DNA of 37,955 nt from Pseudomonadota bacterium (GTDB taxonomy: Bacteria > Pseudomonadota > Alphaproteobacteria > Caulobacterales > Caulobacteraceae), in assembly GCA_018241335.1 (NCBI GenBank), contig JAFEEA010000014.1, positions 1 to 37,955 of the forward strand, written 5' to 3'. Shown here piece by piece: positions 14,810-23,336 of this stretch. A program made the position numbers and the translations under genes. Within the stretch, counting starts at the first letter, position 1. Every line of letters starts with the position of its first letter. Under the pieces are notes generated by a model, which saw only the letters and a program-made list of their open reading frames with translations, was not told the origin of the DNA and made no database searches.

Positions 14810-16243
14810 CTATCGCTTGCGCGGCTTGCGGTGAGGCTTGGCGGTCTTGGCCAGCGCCGGCGCGGCGGGGGGCGCGGCCGGCGGACCTGGCAAGGTCGGC
14901 GCGGCGTCCAGATCCTCCAGCGCCGGCAGGCGATACCGCCCATGCACCAGCGCCGGCTTGGGCAGGTAGGCGCGCAGGATCATGGCGAACGGCCCTTGGG
15001 CGGGCGCGGGCAGCCAGTTTGCCGTCTTGTCGCCGCCAGGATCGGTGCGCTGGATCCAGATCTCCAGCCCGCCGTCCGCGCCACGCGCCAGGCCCGGCGT
15101 ACGATCACCGATGGCGTAGCGGTTCAGGGGATTGTCGGTCAGGAAGAACTGTCCCTGGTCGGTCGCCTCGTACATCGTCAGCGACCAGAAGCCATCCACC
15201 GGCAACGGCCCCGGGAGTCTGAGACGCCAGCGACCACCCTCGAACACCATCCGTCCGTCCGGCGCGGCGGGGCGCATGTACATCGCCTCCACCGGCGGCA
15301 GAGCGGCCAGGCCGCCCAGGGCCACGGCAGCCCTCAACGCATAGTCCTGGCCGTAGTCGCCGATGTCGGCTTGGGGATATGACCATCCGCCCACCACGGC
15401 AGGCCGCGCCATCGCCAGGGCCTGGCGGGCCTCGTTCACCCCCGCCTCCACCTCGCCCATCTCGGTGTCTGCGAAGCGCGCGCGCTCGAAGCCGCCGGTC
15501 ATGCCCAACTGCAGGGCGGCGATGCGGCGGAAGAAGGCGCCGTCCGTCACCGGCGGCGGGTTCTCGGCCAGCAGGGTCTGGGCCCACAGGAAGTAGTCGT
15601 TCCAGGCGGCGCTGCGCCCCACGCTCTGGTCGGGCATGCGTCCCGGCCGGGCCTTGATCGCCAGGCCGTCTTGCACCGCGTGCGCCGCCGCCAGGTCTTC
15701 CGGTCCGTCCACCAAGGTGCGGGCCAGGGCCCACACCCAGGGCGTCGGCGAGCGGATCGCGTCCGGCGGCGCCGGATCGCGCGGCCCGGCGATGACGAAG
15801 GTCCCGCCACCGCTGCCCGTGGTCCGCGTCCCCAGCACCGCGAAGTTGTTGGTGAACATGTCCATCAGGGCCAGGGAGAAATAGCGCTCCCCGGTCGGCG
15901 GGATGGTCACCCGCACCGGCCCGGCGGCCAGGTCGATCCAGGCGCTGGAATAGAGTGTGTCGTTGTTGGGCGTGGTCACCGTGCGCATGGCCGGGCCGGC
16001 CAGGTCGCGCACATGGACGAAGCCGTTCACCCGCGCCTTCATGCCGGTCGGCTCGGGTCCCAGCATGCGGCTGCGCGTGGTGGCCATCTCCACCAGCGGC
16101 AGGCAGTAGAGCCAGGCCTCCCGCGCGGCGCTCTTCAGGTCCAGCGGCTGGTCCAGGGCCGCGGCCGCCGCCCGCCGCACCCACCCGCTACTCGCCAAAG
16201 CCCCGAACGCACCGCCCGCCGCCAACAGCCGCCGCCGATCCAT
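14810..16243 (-). CDS. DUF1254/DUF1214 domain protein, exported
   Basis: A 477-residue protein with the DUF1254 domain in the N-terminal half (YCLPLVEMATTRSRM, then TPNNDTLYSSAWIDL at about 92-106, the most conserved part) and the DUF1214 domain in the C-terminal half (LPVDGFWSLTMYEATDQGQF, NPLNRYAIGDRTPGL). The biochemical role of this family is not established. A Tat-like N-terminus, D-R-R-R-L-L-A-A-G-G, indicates a periplasmic location. The tail is Pro/Ala-rich then very basic (KPHRKPRKR). GGAGG six bases upstream supports the start. Transcribed alone; the hybrid kinase lies 123 bp downstream on the same strand. Confidence 0.88.
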   Translation of the reverse strand: MDRRRLLAAGGAFGALASSGWVRRAAAAALDQPLDLKSAAREAWLYCLPLVEMATTRSRMLGPEPTGMKARVNGFVHVRDLAGPAMRTVTTPNNDTLYSSAWIDLAAGPVRVTIPPTGERYFSLALMDMFTNNFAVLGTRTTGSGGGTFVIAGPRDPAPPDAIRSPTPWVWALARTLVDGPEDLAAAHAVQDGLAIKARPGRMPDQSVGRSAAWNDYFLWAQTLLAENPPPVTDGAFFRRIAALQLGMTGGFERARFADTEMGEVEAGVNEARQALAMARPAVVGGWSYPQADIGDYGQDYALRAAVALGGLAALPPVEAMYMRPAAPDGRMVFEGGRWRLRLPGPLPVDGFWSLTMYEATDQGQFFLTDNPLNRYAIGDRTPGLARGADGGLEIWIQRTDPGGDKTANWLPAPAQGPFAMILRAYLPKPALVHGRYRLPALEDLDAAPTLPGPPAAPPAAPALAKTAKPHRKPRKR

Positions 16244-16415
16244 TCACAGCCTCCATGCACGCCGCGCGGATATTCCGGGGACCCGCCCCGATTGCAAGGC
16301 GTTCCGGCCGCCGTCCCGCCATCGCGCGATCACGAATGGTCGAGGATTCGGGCCGTCGGCTTTCAGGGTGATGTCGGGGCAGAAACCGCGCGCGGAAATC
16401 CCTGGTCACGAAGTG

Positions 16416-17210
16416 TCAGCCTTCGTCGGCCTCGTCGTCCGCCGCCTCGGCCGCCCGGCTCGCCGCCAGCTTGGCCAGCACCCGGCCGCGGCCCTTGGCC
16501 AGGGCCGTCACCACCCCGCGAAGGGTGCGCACCTCCTGTTCCGAGAGCTGCGCCCGACCGAACGCGACCCTCAGATTGCGCACCATCGAGGCCTTCTTCT
16601 CGGCCGGATGGAAGAAGCCCGCCGCCTCCAGTTCGCCCTCGAGCTGCTCGTAGAACCCCAGCACCGCCGCCTGGTCCGCAGGCGGCGCGCCCTCGCGGAA
16701 CCTGGGCGGCGGGGCGTCGCCCTCTGTCAGGCGCCACTCGTAGGCGTTCACCGCCACCGCCTGGGCCAGGTTCAGGGAGTGGAACTTCGGATCGATGGGG
16801 ATGGTGACGATGCCGTGGGTCAGGGCGATGTCGGCCGTCTCCAGCCCCGCCCGCTCGCCGCCGAACAGCAGGCCCACGGCCTGGCCGGACGCCGATGCCG
16901 AGCGCAGCCGGCCCGCGGCCTCGCGTGGGGTCAGCACCGGCAGGGCGGTCTCCCGCGGCCGCGCCGTCGTCGCCAGCACCAGCTGCAGGTCGCCGATCGC
17001 CGACTCCAGGGTCTGGCAGACGCGGGCGTTGTCCAGCGGCCAGTTGGCCCCCGAGGCGCTGGCCCAGGCCCGCTCCTGGGGCCAGCCGTCCCTTGGCCGT
17101 ACCAGGCGAAGGTCGGTCAGGCCAAAATTCCCCATCACCCGGGCCACGGCCCCTATATTTTCGGCAAGCTGGGGCTCATTGAGGATCACGACGGGCGGCG
17201 CGGCGTTCAT
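16416..17210 (-). CDS. TrmJ-like SpoU-family RNA 2'-O-methyltransferase
   Basis: A 264-residue SPOUT methyltransferase that transfers methyl from SAM to a ribose 2'-OH, most likely in tRNA (TrmJ methylates position 32). The three knotted motifs are clear: NIGAVARVMGNFG (18-30), GLLFGGERAGLE in the middle, and PIDPKFHSLNLAQAVAV near residue 150. The C-terminal helical region after residue 185 matches TrmJ. The start at 17210 has a close GAGGG; no signal or membrane segment. It is divergent from the beta-lactamase-like gene with 91 bp between the starts. The exact RNA target is inferred from family resemblance. Confidence 0.88.
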   Translation of the reverse strand: MNAAPPVVILNEPQLAENIGAVARVMGNFGLTDLRLVRPRDGWPQERAWASASGANWPLDNARVCQTLESAIGDLQLVLATTARPRETALPVLTPREAAGRLRSASASGQAVGLLFGGERAGLETADIALTHGIVTIPIDPKFHSLNLAQAVAVNAYEWRLTEGDAPPPRFREGAPPADQAAVLGFYEQLEGELEAAGFFHPAEKKASMVRNLRVAFGRAQLSEQEVRTLRGVVTALAKGRGRVLAKLAASRAAEAADDEADEG

Positions 17211-17301
17211 GCCCTCGCCATAGGCCCGCCTTGGTTGCGCCCGCAACCCACATATGTTCGCCCGTCCGCCAGCCAGGTGTTCACTAGGAGTCCCGTCCGG
17301 C

Positions 17302-18345
17302 ATGTCGCCAGACCGTCGCAAATTCGTCTTCGCCCTGACCACCGCCGTCTCGGCCGCATCCTTGGCCGCCTGCCACAAGTCGATCCTGGGCCCGGGCCAT
17401 TTCGACCCCAAGGTGATGGACAAGGGCTTCCCACCCCTCGCGGGCCGCGCCCGGCCCGGCGACTTCGCCGCGGCGATCATGGACTTCAAGACCCAGGCCA
17501 CCTGGTACTGGAACGTCGACCGCCCGTTCCCGCTCGGGGGACTGGCTGTCCTGCCCATAGCCGCCGCCCTGCTGGCCGAGGTGGACGCCAGACGAGTCTC
17601 CCTGACAGAGAAGATCACCGTCCGCGACGTTGACCTGTCCCCGCCCTACAGCCTGATCGGCCAGTCCTGGCGCTCCAGCCCGGCCAACTTCGCCATGAAC
17701 GTCACCGTCCAGGATCTGCTCGCCCTGGCCGTCCAGTATGGAGACAACACCGCCGCGGACGTGCTGCTGGCGCGCGCCGGCGGGCCTGGTGCGGTCACCG
17801 CCTGGCTTCGGCTCAAGGGGATCGAGAACCTTCGCGTCGACCGCTACGCCCGCGAGATCGGCGTCCAGGCCTCTGGGATGGAGCCCTTCCGCCCCGCCTG
17901 GCGCACCCCACAGGCCTTCCAGGCCGCCCAAAAGGCGGTGCCTGTCACCGATCGGCAGCGCGCCATGGAGGCCTATGTCGCGGACCCGCGCGACACCTCG
18001 TCAGCGCAGGCGCTGATGAGCTTCCTCTTCAAGCTCTCCGGCGGTCAGCTGACGGCCAAGCCCACCAGCGACCTTCTACTGGGCCTGATGACCCCGCCCC
18101 GGGGCTCGCCCGGCCCCATGGGCGCGGCCTGGCCGGGCAAGTCGGCCTGGGCGCACGGCGTCGCGGCTGCGCGCAGCGACCTCGGCTTCACACCGGTCCA
18201 GAACGACGCAGGCCTGGTGACCTTGCCGGACGGCCGGCGATTCGCCGTCTGCGCCCTGCTGGCCGGTTCGACCGCCTCCGAAGCCCAGCGCGCCCAGCTC
18301 TTCGCCGACACCGCGCGCCTGATGGTCAAGGCCTTCGACGCCTGA
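17302..18345 (+). CDS. Class A beta-lactamase-fold lipoprotein, catalytic residues missing
   Basis: A 347-residue protein with a Tat-type signal (D-R-R-K-F-V-F) and lipobox L21-A-A-C24, so probably a membrane-anchored periplasmic lipoprotein. The body follows the class A beta-lactamase fold: VDRPFPLGGLAVLPIAAALL, VQYGDNTAADVLLARAGG, and the closing strands NDAGLVTLPDGRRFAVCALL. The active site is lost: the S-x-x-K serine and lysine are G80 and V83, S-D-N is G147-D-N, the omega-loop E-x-x-x-N segment is VDRYAREIG with A183, and the K-T-G strand reads AHGVA. It cannot be a normal beta-lactamase; a binding role is likely. AGGAG ten bases upstream supports the start. Confidence 0.82.
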   Translation: MSPDRRKFVFALTTAVSAASLAACHKSILGPGHFDPKVMDKGFPPLAGRARPGDFAAAIMDFKTQATWYWNVDRPFPLGGLAVLPIAAALLAEVDARRVSLTEKITVRDVDLSPPYSLIGQSWRSSPANFAMNVTVQDLLALAVQYGDNTAADVLLARAGGPGAVTAWLRLKGIENLRVDRYAREIGVQASGMEPFRPAWRTPQAFQAAQKAVPVTDRQRAMEAYVADPRDTSSAQALMSFLFKLSGGQLTAKPTSDLLLGLMTPPRGSPGPMGAAWPGKSAWAHGVAAARSDLGFTPVQNDAGLVTLPDGRRFAVCALLAGSTASEAQRAQLFADTARLMVKAFDA

Positions 18346-18379
18346 CGCCCCGTCACCGCCGCGGCCGGCTCACAGCCGC

Positions 18380-18408
18380 TTTCCCGGCGCGGATTTAGCC
18401 TCTATAGC
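18380..18408 (+). promoter_or_regulatory. Candidate icd promoter
   Basis: TATAGC at 18403-18408 is a fair -10, with TTTCCC 17 bp upstream at 18380-18385 as a weak -35. It would give a leader of about 70 bases for icd. No other good pair is seen in the 140-bp gap. Confidence 0.35.
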
Positions 18409-18485
18409 CCTGGCCAATCGCAGGCTTCCGGCGGCGCCGGACGCCCTCTCCCAGACCGCCCGCTCAAACGGAGCCGCCCCCGAAC

Positions 18486-19700
18486 ATGACCAAGATCAAG
18501 GTCGCCAATCCGGTCGTCGATCTCGACGGCGACGAGATGACCCGCATCATCTGGAAGCTGATCAAGGACAAGCTGATCCTGCCCTTCCTGGACATCCCGA
18601 TCGACTACTACGACCTGGGCATGGAGCATCGCGACGCCACCGACGACAAGGTCACGGTCGAGGCCGCCGAGGCGATCAAGAAGTGGGGCGTCGGCATCAA
18701 GTGCGCCACCATCACCCCCGACGAGGCGCGGGTGAAGGAGTTCAACCTCAAGAAGATGTGGAAGTCCCCCAACGGGACCATCCGCAACATCCTGGGCGGC
18801 GTCGTCTTCCGCGAACCGATCATCTGCAAGAACGTGCCGCGCCTGATCCCCGGTTGGACCCAGCCGATCATCATCGGCCGCCACGCCTTCGGCGACCAGT
18901 ACCGCGCCACCGACTTCGTGGTTCCCGGCAAGGGCAAGATGACCATCAAGTGGGAGGGCGAGGACGGCCAGGTGCTCGAGCACGAGGTGTTCGACTACCC
19001 GGGCGGCGGCGTCGCCATGGCCATGTACAACCTCGATGAGTCCATCGAGGAGTTCGCCCGGGCCAGCCTGACCTATGGCCTGAACCGCGAGTACCCGGTC
19101 TATCTGTCGACCAAGAACACCATCCTCAAAGCCTACGACGGCCGCTTCAAGGACATCTTCCAGCGCATCTACGAGGAAGAGTTCGCCGACAAGTTCAAGG
19201 CCGCCTCGATCACCTACGAGCATCGCCTGATCGACGACATGGTCGCCTCGGCGCTCAAGTGGTCCGGCGGCTTCGTCTGGGCGTGCAAGAACTACGATGG
19301 CGACGTGCAGTCCGACCAGGTCGCCCAGGGCTTCGGCTCGCTGGGCCTGATGACTTCGGTCCTGATGACCCCGGACGGCAAGATCGTCGAGGCCGAGGCC
19401 GCCCACGGCACCGTTACCCGCCACTTCCGCCAGCACCAGCGCGGCGAGAGCACCTCGACCAACTCCATCGCCTCGATCTTCGCCTGGACCCGCGGCCTCA
19501 AGCATCGCGCCACCCTCGACGGCAACGCCGAGCTCGACCGCTTCGCCGAGACCCTGGAAAAGGTCTGCGTCGACACCGTCGAGGCCGGCTTCATGACCAA
19601 GGACCTGGCCCTGCTGGTCGGCGACTACCAGGGCTGGCTGACCACCGAGGGCTTCCTCGACAAGGTCGCCGAGAACCTGGAGAAGGCCCTGGCGGCCTGA
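18486..19700 (+). CDS. icd: NADP-dependent isocitrate dehydrogenase
   Basis: A 404-residue cytoplasmic TCA-cycle enzyme that oxidatively decarboxylates isocitrate to 2-oxoglutarate with NADP+. It is the homodimeric type shared by alphaproteobacteria and eukaryotes rather than the longer E. coli type. Landmarks: [13 protein letters not shown] (10-22), [20 protein letters not shown] with the substrate serine and arginines (about 93-112), [15 protein letters not shown], the metal-binding aspartates in HRLIDDMVA and [15 protein letters not shown], and [10 protein letters not shown] for NADP. Full length, no anomalies. Downstream the VOC gene has its own likely promoter. Confidence 0.98.
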   Translation: MTKIKVANPVVDLDGDEMTRIIWKLIKDKLILPFLDIPIDYYDLGMEHRDATDDKVTVEAAEAIKKWGVGIKCATITPDEARVKEFNLKKMWKSPNGTIRNILGGVVFREPIICKNVPRLIPGWTQPIIIGRHAFGDQYRATDFVVPGKGKMTIKWEGEDGQVLEHEVFDYPGGGVAMAMYNLDESIEEFARASLTYGLNREYPVYLSTKNTILKAYDGRFKDIFQRIYEEEFADKFKAASITYEHRLIDDMVASALKWSGGFVWACKNYDGDVQSDQVAQGFGSLGLMTSVLMTPDGKIVEAEAAHGTVTRHFRQHQRGESTSTNSIASIFAWTRGLKHRATLDGNAELDRFAETLEKVCVDTVEAGFMTKDLALLVGDYQGWLTTEGFLDKVAENLEKALAA

Positions 19701-19741
19701 CGGCCCCCGCACGATCCTGTCAGCATCGGCGCGGGATGTTC

Positions 19742-19769
19742 TTGTAACGTTCCGCGCCGCCGCTAGGAT
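19742..19769 (+). promoter_or_regulatory. Candidate promoter of the second VOC gene
   Basis: TTGTAA at 19742-19747 and TAGGAT at 19764-19769 are 16 bp apart, each four of six matches to the housekeeping consensus. Initiation near 19776 would leave about 22 bases of leader with a GGAGG ribosome site, consistent with a VOC-kinase unit separate from icd. Confidence 0.4.
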
Positions 19770-19797
19770 GCTCCCGACCTGAACGGAGGGACATCCC

Positions 19798-20175
19798 ATG
19801 ATCGGCTACGTCACCATCGGCGCGCTCGACACCGCCGCCGCCCTGCCCTTCTACGACGCGGTGCTCGGCGCCATCGGCTATGAGCGGGGCTTCTTCGACA
19901 ACGGCTGGGCCGGCTATGGGCCTAGGGGCGGAGACGCGAACGTCTTCGTCTGCCCGCCGCATGACGGACAGGCGGCCCGCGCAGGCAACGGGATCATGAT
20001 CGCCTTCCTGGCCCCTTCCACGGCGGCCGTGGACGCCGCCCACGCCGCGGGCCTGGCCGCCGGGGGCCAGGACGAAGGCAAGCCCGGCCCCCGCCCCGAG
20101 GACTCCACCAGCTTCTACGGCGCCTATCTGCGCGACCTGACCGGCAACAAGCTGTGCGTCTTCGCCAAACCCTGA
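19798..20175 (+). CDS. VOC-family (glyoxalase-like) protein
   Basis: A 125-residue vicinal-oxygen-chelate protein. It starts MIGYVTIGALDTAAALPFYDAVLG, the standard first strand and helix, carries a His/Asp-rich VFVCPPHDGQAARAGNGIMIAF centre and ends SFYGAYLRDLTGNKLCVFAKP, the usual closing strands. Such small single-domain members are usually dimers binding a metal at the interface; the ligand is not known. GGAGG ten bases upstream fixes the start. A P-loop kinase gene follows after 22 bp, so they are probably cotranscribed. Confidence 0.86.
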   Translation: MIGYVTIGALDTAAALPFYDAVLGAIGYERGFFDNGWAGYGPRGGDANVFVCPPHDGQAARAGNGIMIAFLAPSTAAVDAAHAAGLAAGGQDEGKPGPRPEDSTSFYGAYLRDLTGNKLCVFAKP

Positions 20176-20197
20176 CGAAACTGGGGGGAATGTCGCC

Positions 20198-20701
20198 ATG
20201 GCGACCCTGATCGTCCTCGCCGGCCTTCCCGGAACCGGCAAGTCCACCCTCGCCCGGGAAATGGCCCGGCGGCTCGGCGCCGTATGGCTGCGCATCGACA
20301 GCGTCGAACAGGCCATCGCCCGCTCCGTCGCGGATGAGCGCGACCTGCTCGAGGACGCCGGCTACCAAGCCTGCTACGCCGTGGCGGCCGACAATCTGCG
20401 GCTTGGCCTCGACGTCGTCGGCGACAGCGTCAATCCGTGGCCGCAGACCCGCGACGCCTGGCGGGACGCCGGTCTTGGCGCCGGCGCCCGCGTGGTCGAA
20501 ATCGAGGTGGTCTGCTCGGACCAGGCCGAGCACCGCCGCCGGGTGGAGACGCGCGCCAGCGAGGTCCCGGGCCTCGTCCTGCCCGACTGGGCGGCGGTCG
20601 TCGGCCGCGACTATCGGCCGTGGACGAGGCCGCCCCAGGTGGTCGACACAGCCGGCCGTTCGGCGGATGCGGTCCTGGCCGAAGTCCTGGCCAGGCTCTA
20701 G
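20198..20701 (+). CDS. P-loop ATPase / small-molecule kinase-like protein
   Basis: A 167-residue AAA_33/zeta-toxin-like P-loop protein, probably an ATP-dependent kinase in the cytoplasm. Walker A is GLPGTGKS at 9-16. WLRIDSVEQAI supplies the acidic residue after strand 2, VVEIEVVCSD is the Walker-B-like strand, and HRRRVETR a basic lid. The substrate is unknown: this group includes nucleoside, sugar and antibiotic kinases as well as toxins, but no antitoxin gene is next to it. A GGGGGGA ribosome site precedes the ATG. Its stop shares CTAG (20698-20701) with the convergent MCGCP-motif gene. Confidence 0.8.
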   Translation: MATLIVLAGLPGTGKSTLAREMARRLGAVWLRIDSVEQAIARSVADERDLLEDAGYQACYAVAADNLRLGLDVVGDSVNPWPQTRDAWRDAGLGAGARVVEIEVVCSDQAEHRRRVETRASEVPGLVLPDWAAVVGRDYRPWTRPPQVVDTAGRSADAVLAEVLARL

Positions 20702-21438
20702 CGCGTGGCCAGCGGCCCTTCCCAGACCCCCGCGTTGGGGCTCTTGGCGTCGTAGGCCACCACCCGCAGGCGATAGCGGCCCGACCCCGCCTTCGGCGCG
20801 ATCCCGGCGAATTCGCCGGTCTTGCCGGCATAGGCCAGGGCCGTGCGCGAGACGACCTTGTCACCCTTCAGGACGAAGGCCTCGACCGTGTAGCCGCCGG
20901 CGTCCCACAGCCCCCCCGGCTCGATCGGGCAACCGCACATGGGCGAGATCTTGGCCTCGACCTTCAGGCCGGCGGGATCGGCGCTGACGCGCGCCGGCTC
21001 GACCACCAGCCCCGGAAAGCTGAGCACCCAGCCGTCGCCCGAGATGTCTCGTCCGGGGATCACCCACAGGCTTGAACTCACCGACACCGCCGAGCCAGGC
21101 CGGCCCATTGGCCCGGTGGCCTCGGCCCGCACCAATGTCGGCCGGTCGATGTCGATCACCGCCTCGAAGCCGGCCGTCCCCGCGTCGGCCAGCGCCGCTC
21201 CCCGCGCCACCGGCATCTTCATGATCCGCGGCGTGTCGCCCGTGCCGCCGCGCGTGAGGCCCTCGGCCAGCATCTTGCCGGTCCGCGCATCGCGCAGAAC
21301 CACCTTCACCCCGCCCGTGTGGTCTCCGATGAACTTGGCGTCCAAGGCCAGGGCGCGGACCATCACGTGGGTCGGCTGGGCGGCGGCGGAGCCGGCCGCG
21401 AGGGCGGCGGCGAGGGCGAGCGGAAGGGCGGATTTCAT
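20698..21438 (-). CDS. Exported protein with an MCGCP motif
   Basis: I do not recognise this 246-residue protein. It has a Sec signal peptide (KSALPLALAAALAAGSAAAQ, likely cleaved after residue 20) and then mainly beta-strand sequence that looks like two immunoglobulin-like layers: HVMVRALALDAKFIG to RIMKMP, and WVLSFPGLVVEPARVSAD to the end. The only two cysteines of the mature protein are in MCGCP at 167-171, preceded by VEAKISP, which might bind copper or form a vicinal disulfide. GAGG seven bases upstream supports the ATG. It converges with the kinase gene and is divergent from the APH-type kinase across 154 bp. Confidence 0.72.
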   Translation of the reverse strand: MKSALPLALAAALAAGSAAAQPTHVMVRALALDAKFIGDHTGGVKVVLRDARTGKMLAEGLTRGGTGDTPRIMKMPVARGAALADAGTAGFEAVIDIDRPTLVRAEATGPMGRPGSAVSVSSSLWVIPGRDISGDGWVLSFPGLVVEPARVSADPAGLKVEAKISPMCGCPIEPGGLWDAGGYTVEAFVLKGDKVVSRTALAYAGKTGEFAGIAPKAGSGRYRLRVVAYDAKSPNAGVWEGPLATR

Positions 21439-21592
21439 CGGGCGGCCTCTATGAACGGTCTTGGTCGACGCCTGCATAGCTTGGCCGCGCGCTCCACGCG
21501 CGTGCAATCACGCTCGTAACACCCCCCAGCCGCCGCGGCCTTTGACCGCGTCGGCGGCCTGGTCCAGCATCGGCTCCTGGGCGGAGGGGCGC

Positions 21593-22624
21593 ATGAGCGA
21601 GGCGATCGCCGGGAACGAGACGCTGCGCGCCGTCTATTCCACCGTGGCGGGGGCCGAGATCGCCCGTCGCCTGGCCCAGGCCTACGACCTCGGCGGTCCG
21701 GTCCGCTGCACCCTGATCCGGCGAGGATTCAACGACGTCTATGATGTCGCCGCGGCCGACGGCCGCCGCTTCGTCGCCCGGCTCAGCGGCCCGCACACCG
21801 GAGGCGGCGTCAACGTCGACCACGAGACCGCCCTGCTCGCCCACCTGAAGGCCCGCGGAGCCGCCGTAGCCGCGGCGCTCCCCGCTCGCGACGGTCGTCT
21901 CTGGCGCCAGGCCCTGACCGCCGAAGGGCCCCGCGCCCTCGCGCTGTTCGACTTCCTGGAGGGCGCGCCGCCGATGACCGATCTGGCCGACGTGGCCCTG
22001 ATGGGTGAGTCGCTGGCCGCGATCCACGCCGCCGCCGCCGATTTCGCCGGGCCGCCCAGCCGGGTGCGCCTGGACCTCGACCAGCTGGTGCGCCGACCGG
22101 CCGCCTCCGTGATGGCCGCGCCCCACCTCGGCGCGGACCTCCGCGCCCGCTTCGCCGCCGCGGTGGATGAGACGGCGCGGCGCTTGGACAGCCTTTCCGG
22201 CCTCACGCAGGTCGCCTGCCACGGCGATTGCCACGGGTTCAACACCCTGATCGCCGACGACGCCCAGGGCCGGCGCCGCGCGGCCTTCTTCGACTTCGAC
22301 GACGCCGGTCCCGGCCCGCTCGCCTACGACCTGGGCGTCTACCTGTGGAACATCCTGCAGCGGCTGGGGACCCGCTCGTTCGAGGACCGCCATCGCGCCG
22401 TGTTCGCCGCCTTCCTTGACGGCTATCGGCGCCACACCCCGATCCCTGAGCAGGATCTCGCCGCCATTCCGGCCCATGTCCGGGCGCGGGAGATCTGGTT
22501 CCTCGGTCAGTACGCGGAGCAACTGGACTACTGGGGCTCGGAGAATTTCACCGCTGGTTGGCTCGCCGAGCGCCTGGCCGCCCTCGCGGCGTGGGACGCG
22601 GCTCGCCCGTTCGCGGAGGCCTGA
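21593..22624 (+). CDS. APH-type phosphotransferase
   Basis: A 343-residue aminoglycoside-phosphotransferase-fold kinase of the homoserine kinase II/SrkA type. The ATP-lobe segment is LIRRGFNDVYDVAAADGRRFVARL; the catalytic loop is H210-G-D212-C-H-G-F-N217 and the metal-binding D-F-D is at 234-236. All needed residues are kept, so it should phosphorylate a hydroxyl group of a small molecule or protein; the true substrate is unknown. The ATG at 21593 has GGAGGGG directly upstream. It ends 6 bp from the stop of the convergent DUF1579-like gene. It has no signal peptide or membrane segment. Confidence 0.85.
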   Translation: MSEAIAGNETLRAVYSTVAGAEIARRLAQAYDLGGPVRCTLIRRGFNDVYDVAAADGRRFVARLSGPHTGGGVNVDHETALLAHLKARGAAVAAALPARDGRLWRQALTAEGPRALALFDFLEGAPPMTDLADVALMGESLAAIHAAAADFAGPPSRVRLDLDQLVRRPAASVMAAPHLGADLRARFAAAVDETARRLDSLSGLTQVACHGDCHGFNTLIADDAQGRRRAAFFDFDDAGPGPLAYDLGVYLWNILQRLGTRSFEDRHRAVFAAFLDGYRRHTPIPEQDLAAIPAHVRAREIWFLGQYAEQLDYWGSENFTAGWLAERLAALAAWDAARPFAEA

Positions 22625-22630
22625 CGCCGG

Positions 22631-23143
22631 TCAGGCCCGCACGAAGTCCATCACCCAATTGGTCTCCCAGGCCTGGCCGTCCAAAGAGAAGGCCTGGCTC
22701 CAGCGCGGCCCCCCTTCCGGCCCGCGCTTCAGCCAGTCGAAGCGCACCAGGACGAAGCGGCCGTCGTCCAAGTCCTCGCCGAAGAAGACACCGGCCTCTC
22801 CGTCGAAGCCGCCACACACTGGCGGCTGCAGCACCCCGTCGCGGCTCGAGATCCAGTAGATCGACCATCGCCGCGCCGCCGGGTCGAACAGGCGCACGGT
22901 CATGCCGCTGAACCCCCGGTCCGGAAAGTCGATCTGTTCGATGTTGGACAGCCCGCCCAGCCGTGGTTCGCAACGTGAGCGCCCCTCGAAGGCTTCCCAC
23001 GCCGGGGCGCCGGACCAGCGGGCCTTGAGCCGGCGGTTGCGCACCGTCCAGTCCCCCATCAGGAAGTCGAAATCCTCGGCCGCGCCTGGCGGCGGCTCGA
23101 GGGCCAGCTCCGAACCCGGATACAGATTGAGCACTTCGCTCAT
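22631..23143 (-). CDS. DUF1579-like small beta-barrel protein
   Basis: A 170-residue cytoplasmic protein. The segment AAEDFDFLMGDWTVRNRRLKAR (21-42), with the Phe-Asp-Phe-Leu-x-Gly-x-Trp pattern, followed by alternating strands (SNIEQIDFPDRGFSGMTVRLF, RRWSIYWISSRDG, FVLVRFDWL, WSQAFSLDG) resembles DUF1579 and related lipocalin-like proteins. Function unknown; such barrels often bind small ligands. The ATG at 23143 has GAGGAG five bases upstream. The gene stands between the APH-type kinase (convergent) and alaS (193 bp upstream on the same strand), and the 193-bp gap shows no further gene. Confidence 0.75.
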   Translation of the reverse strand: MSEVLNLYPGSELALEPPPGAAEDFDFLMGDWTVRNRRLKARWSGAPAWEAFEGRSRCEPRLGGLSNIEQIDFPDRGFSGMTVRLFDPAARRWSIYWISSRDGVLQPPVCGGFDGEAGVFFGEDLDDGRFVLVRFDWLKRGPEGGPRWSQAFSLDGQAWETNWVMDFVRA

Positions 23144-23336
23144 GACGCTCTCCTCGCGCGTCGCCCGCATGGGGCCAACGCCCAAGGTCCTACGCCGCGC
23201 GCCAGCGCGTCCGCGTCAGTTGCCGCAGGATGTCAGCAGGCGCGCCGTCGCTGCGGTCCCAATCCACGGCGCCGCTCCCTTCGCCGGGTCGAGCAGGATG
23301 GGCGCTTGGTGGAGCCGGAGAACCGGCCGCCCGCCC

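Noticed and set aside
17302-18345. Calling this gene an antibiotic-resistance beta-lactamase
   Set aside because: The catalytic serine, lysines and omega-loop glutamate are not present.
20198-20701. A zeta-type toxin of a toxin-antitoxin system
   Set aside because: No antitoxin-like gene is adjacent; the upstream partner is a VOC protein, so a small-molecule kinase is more likely.
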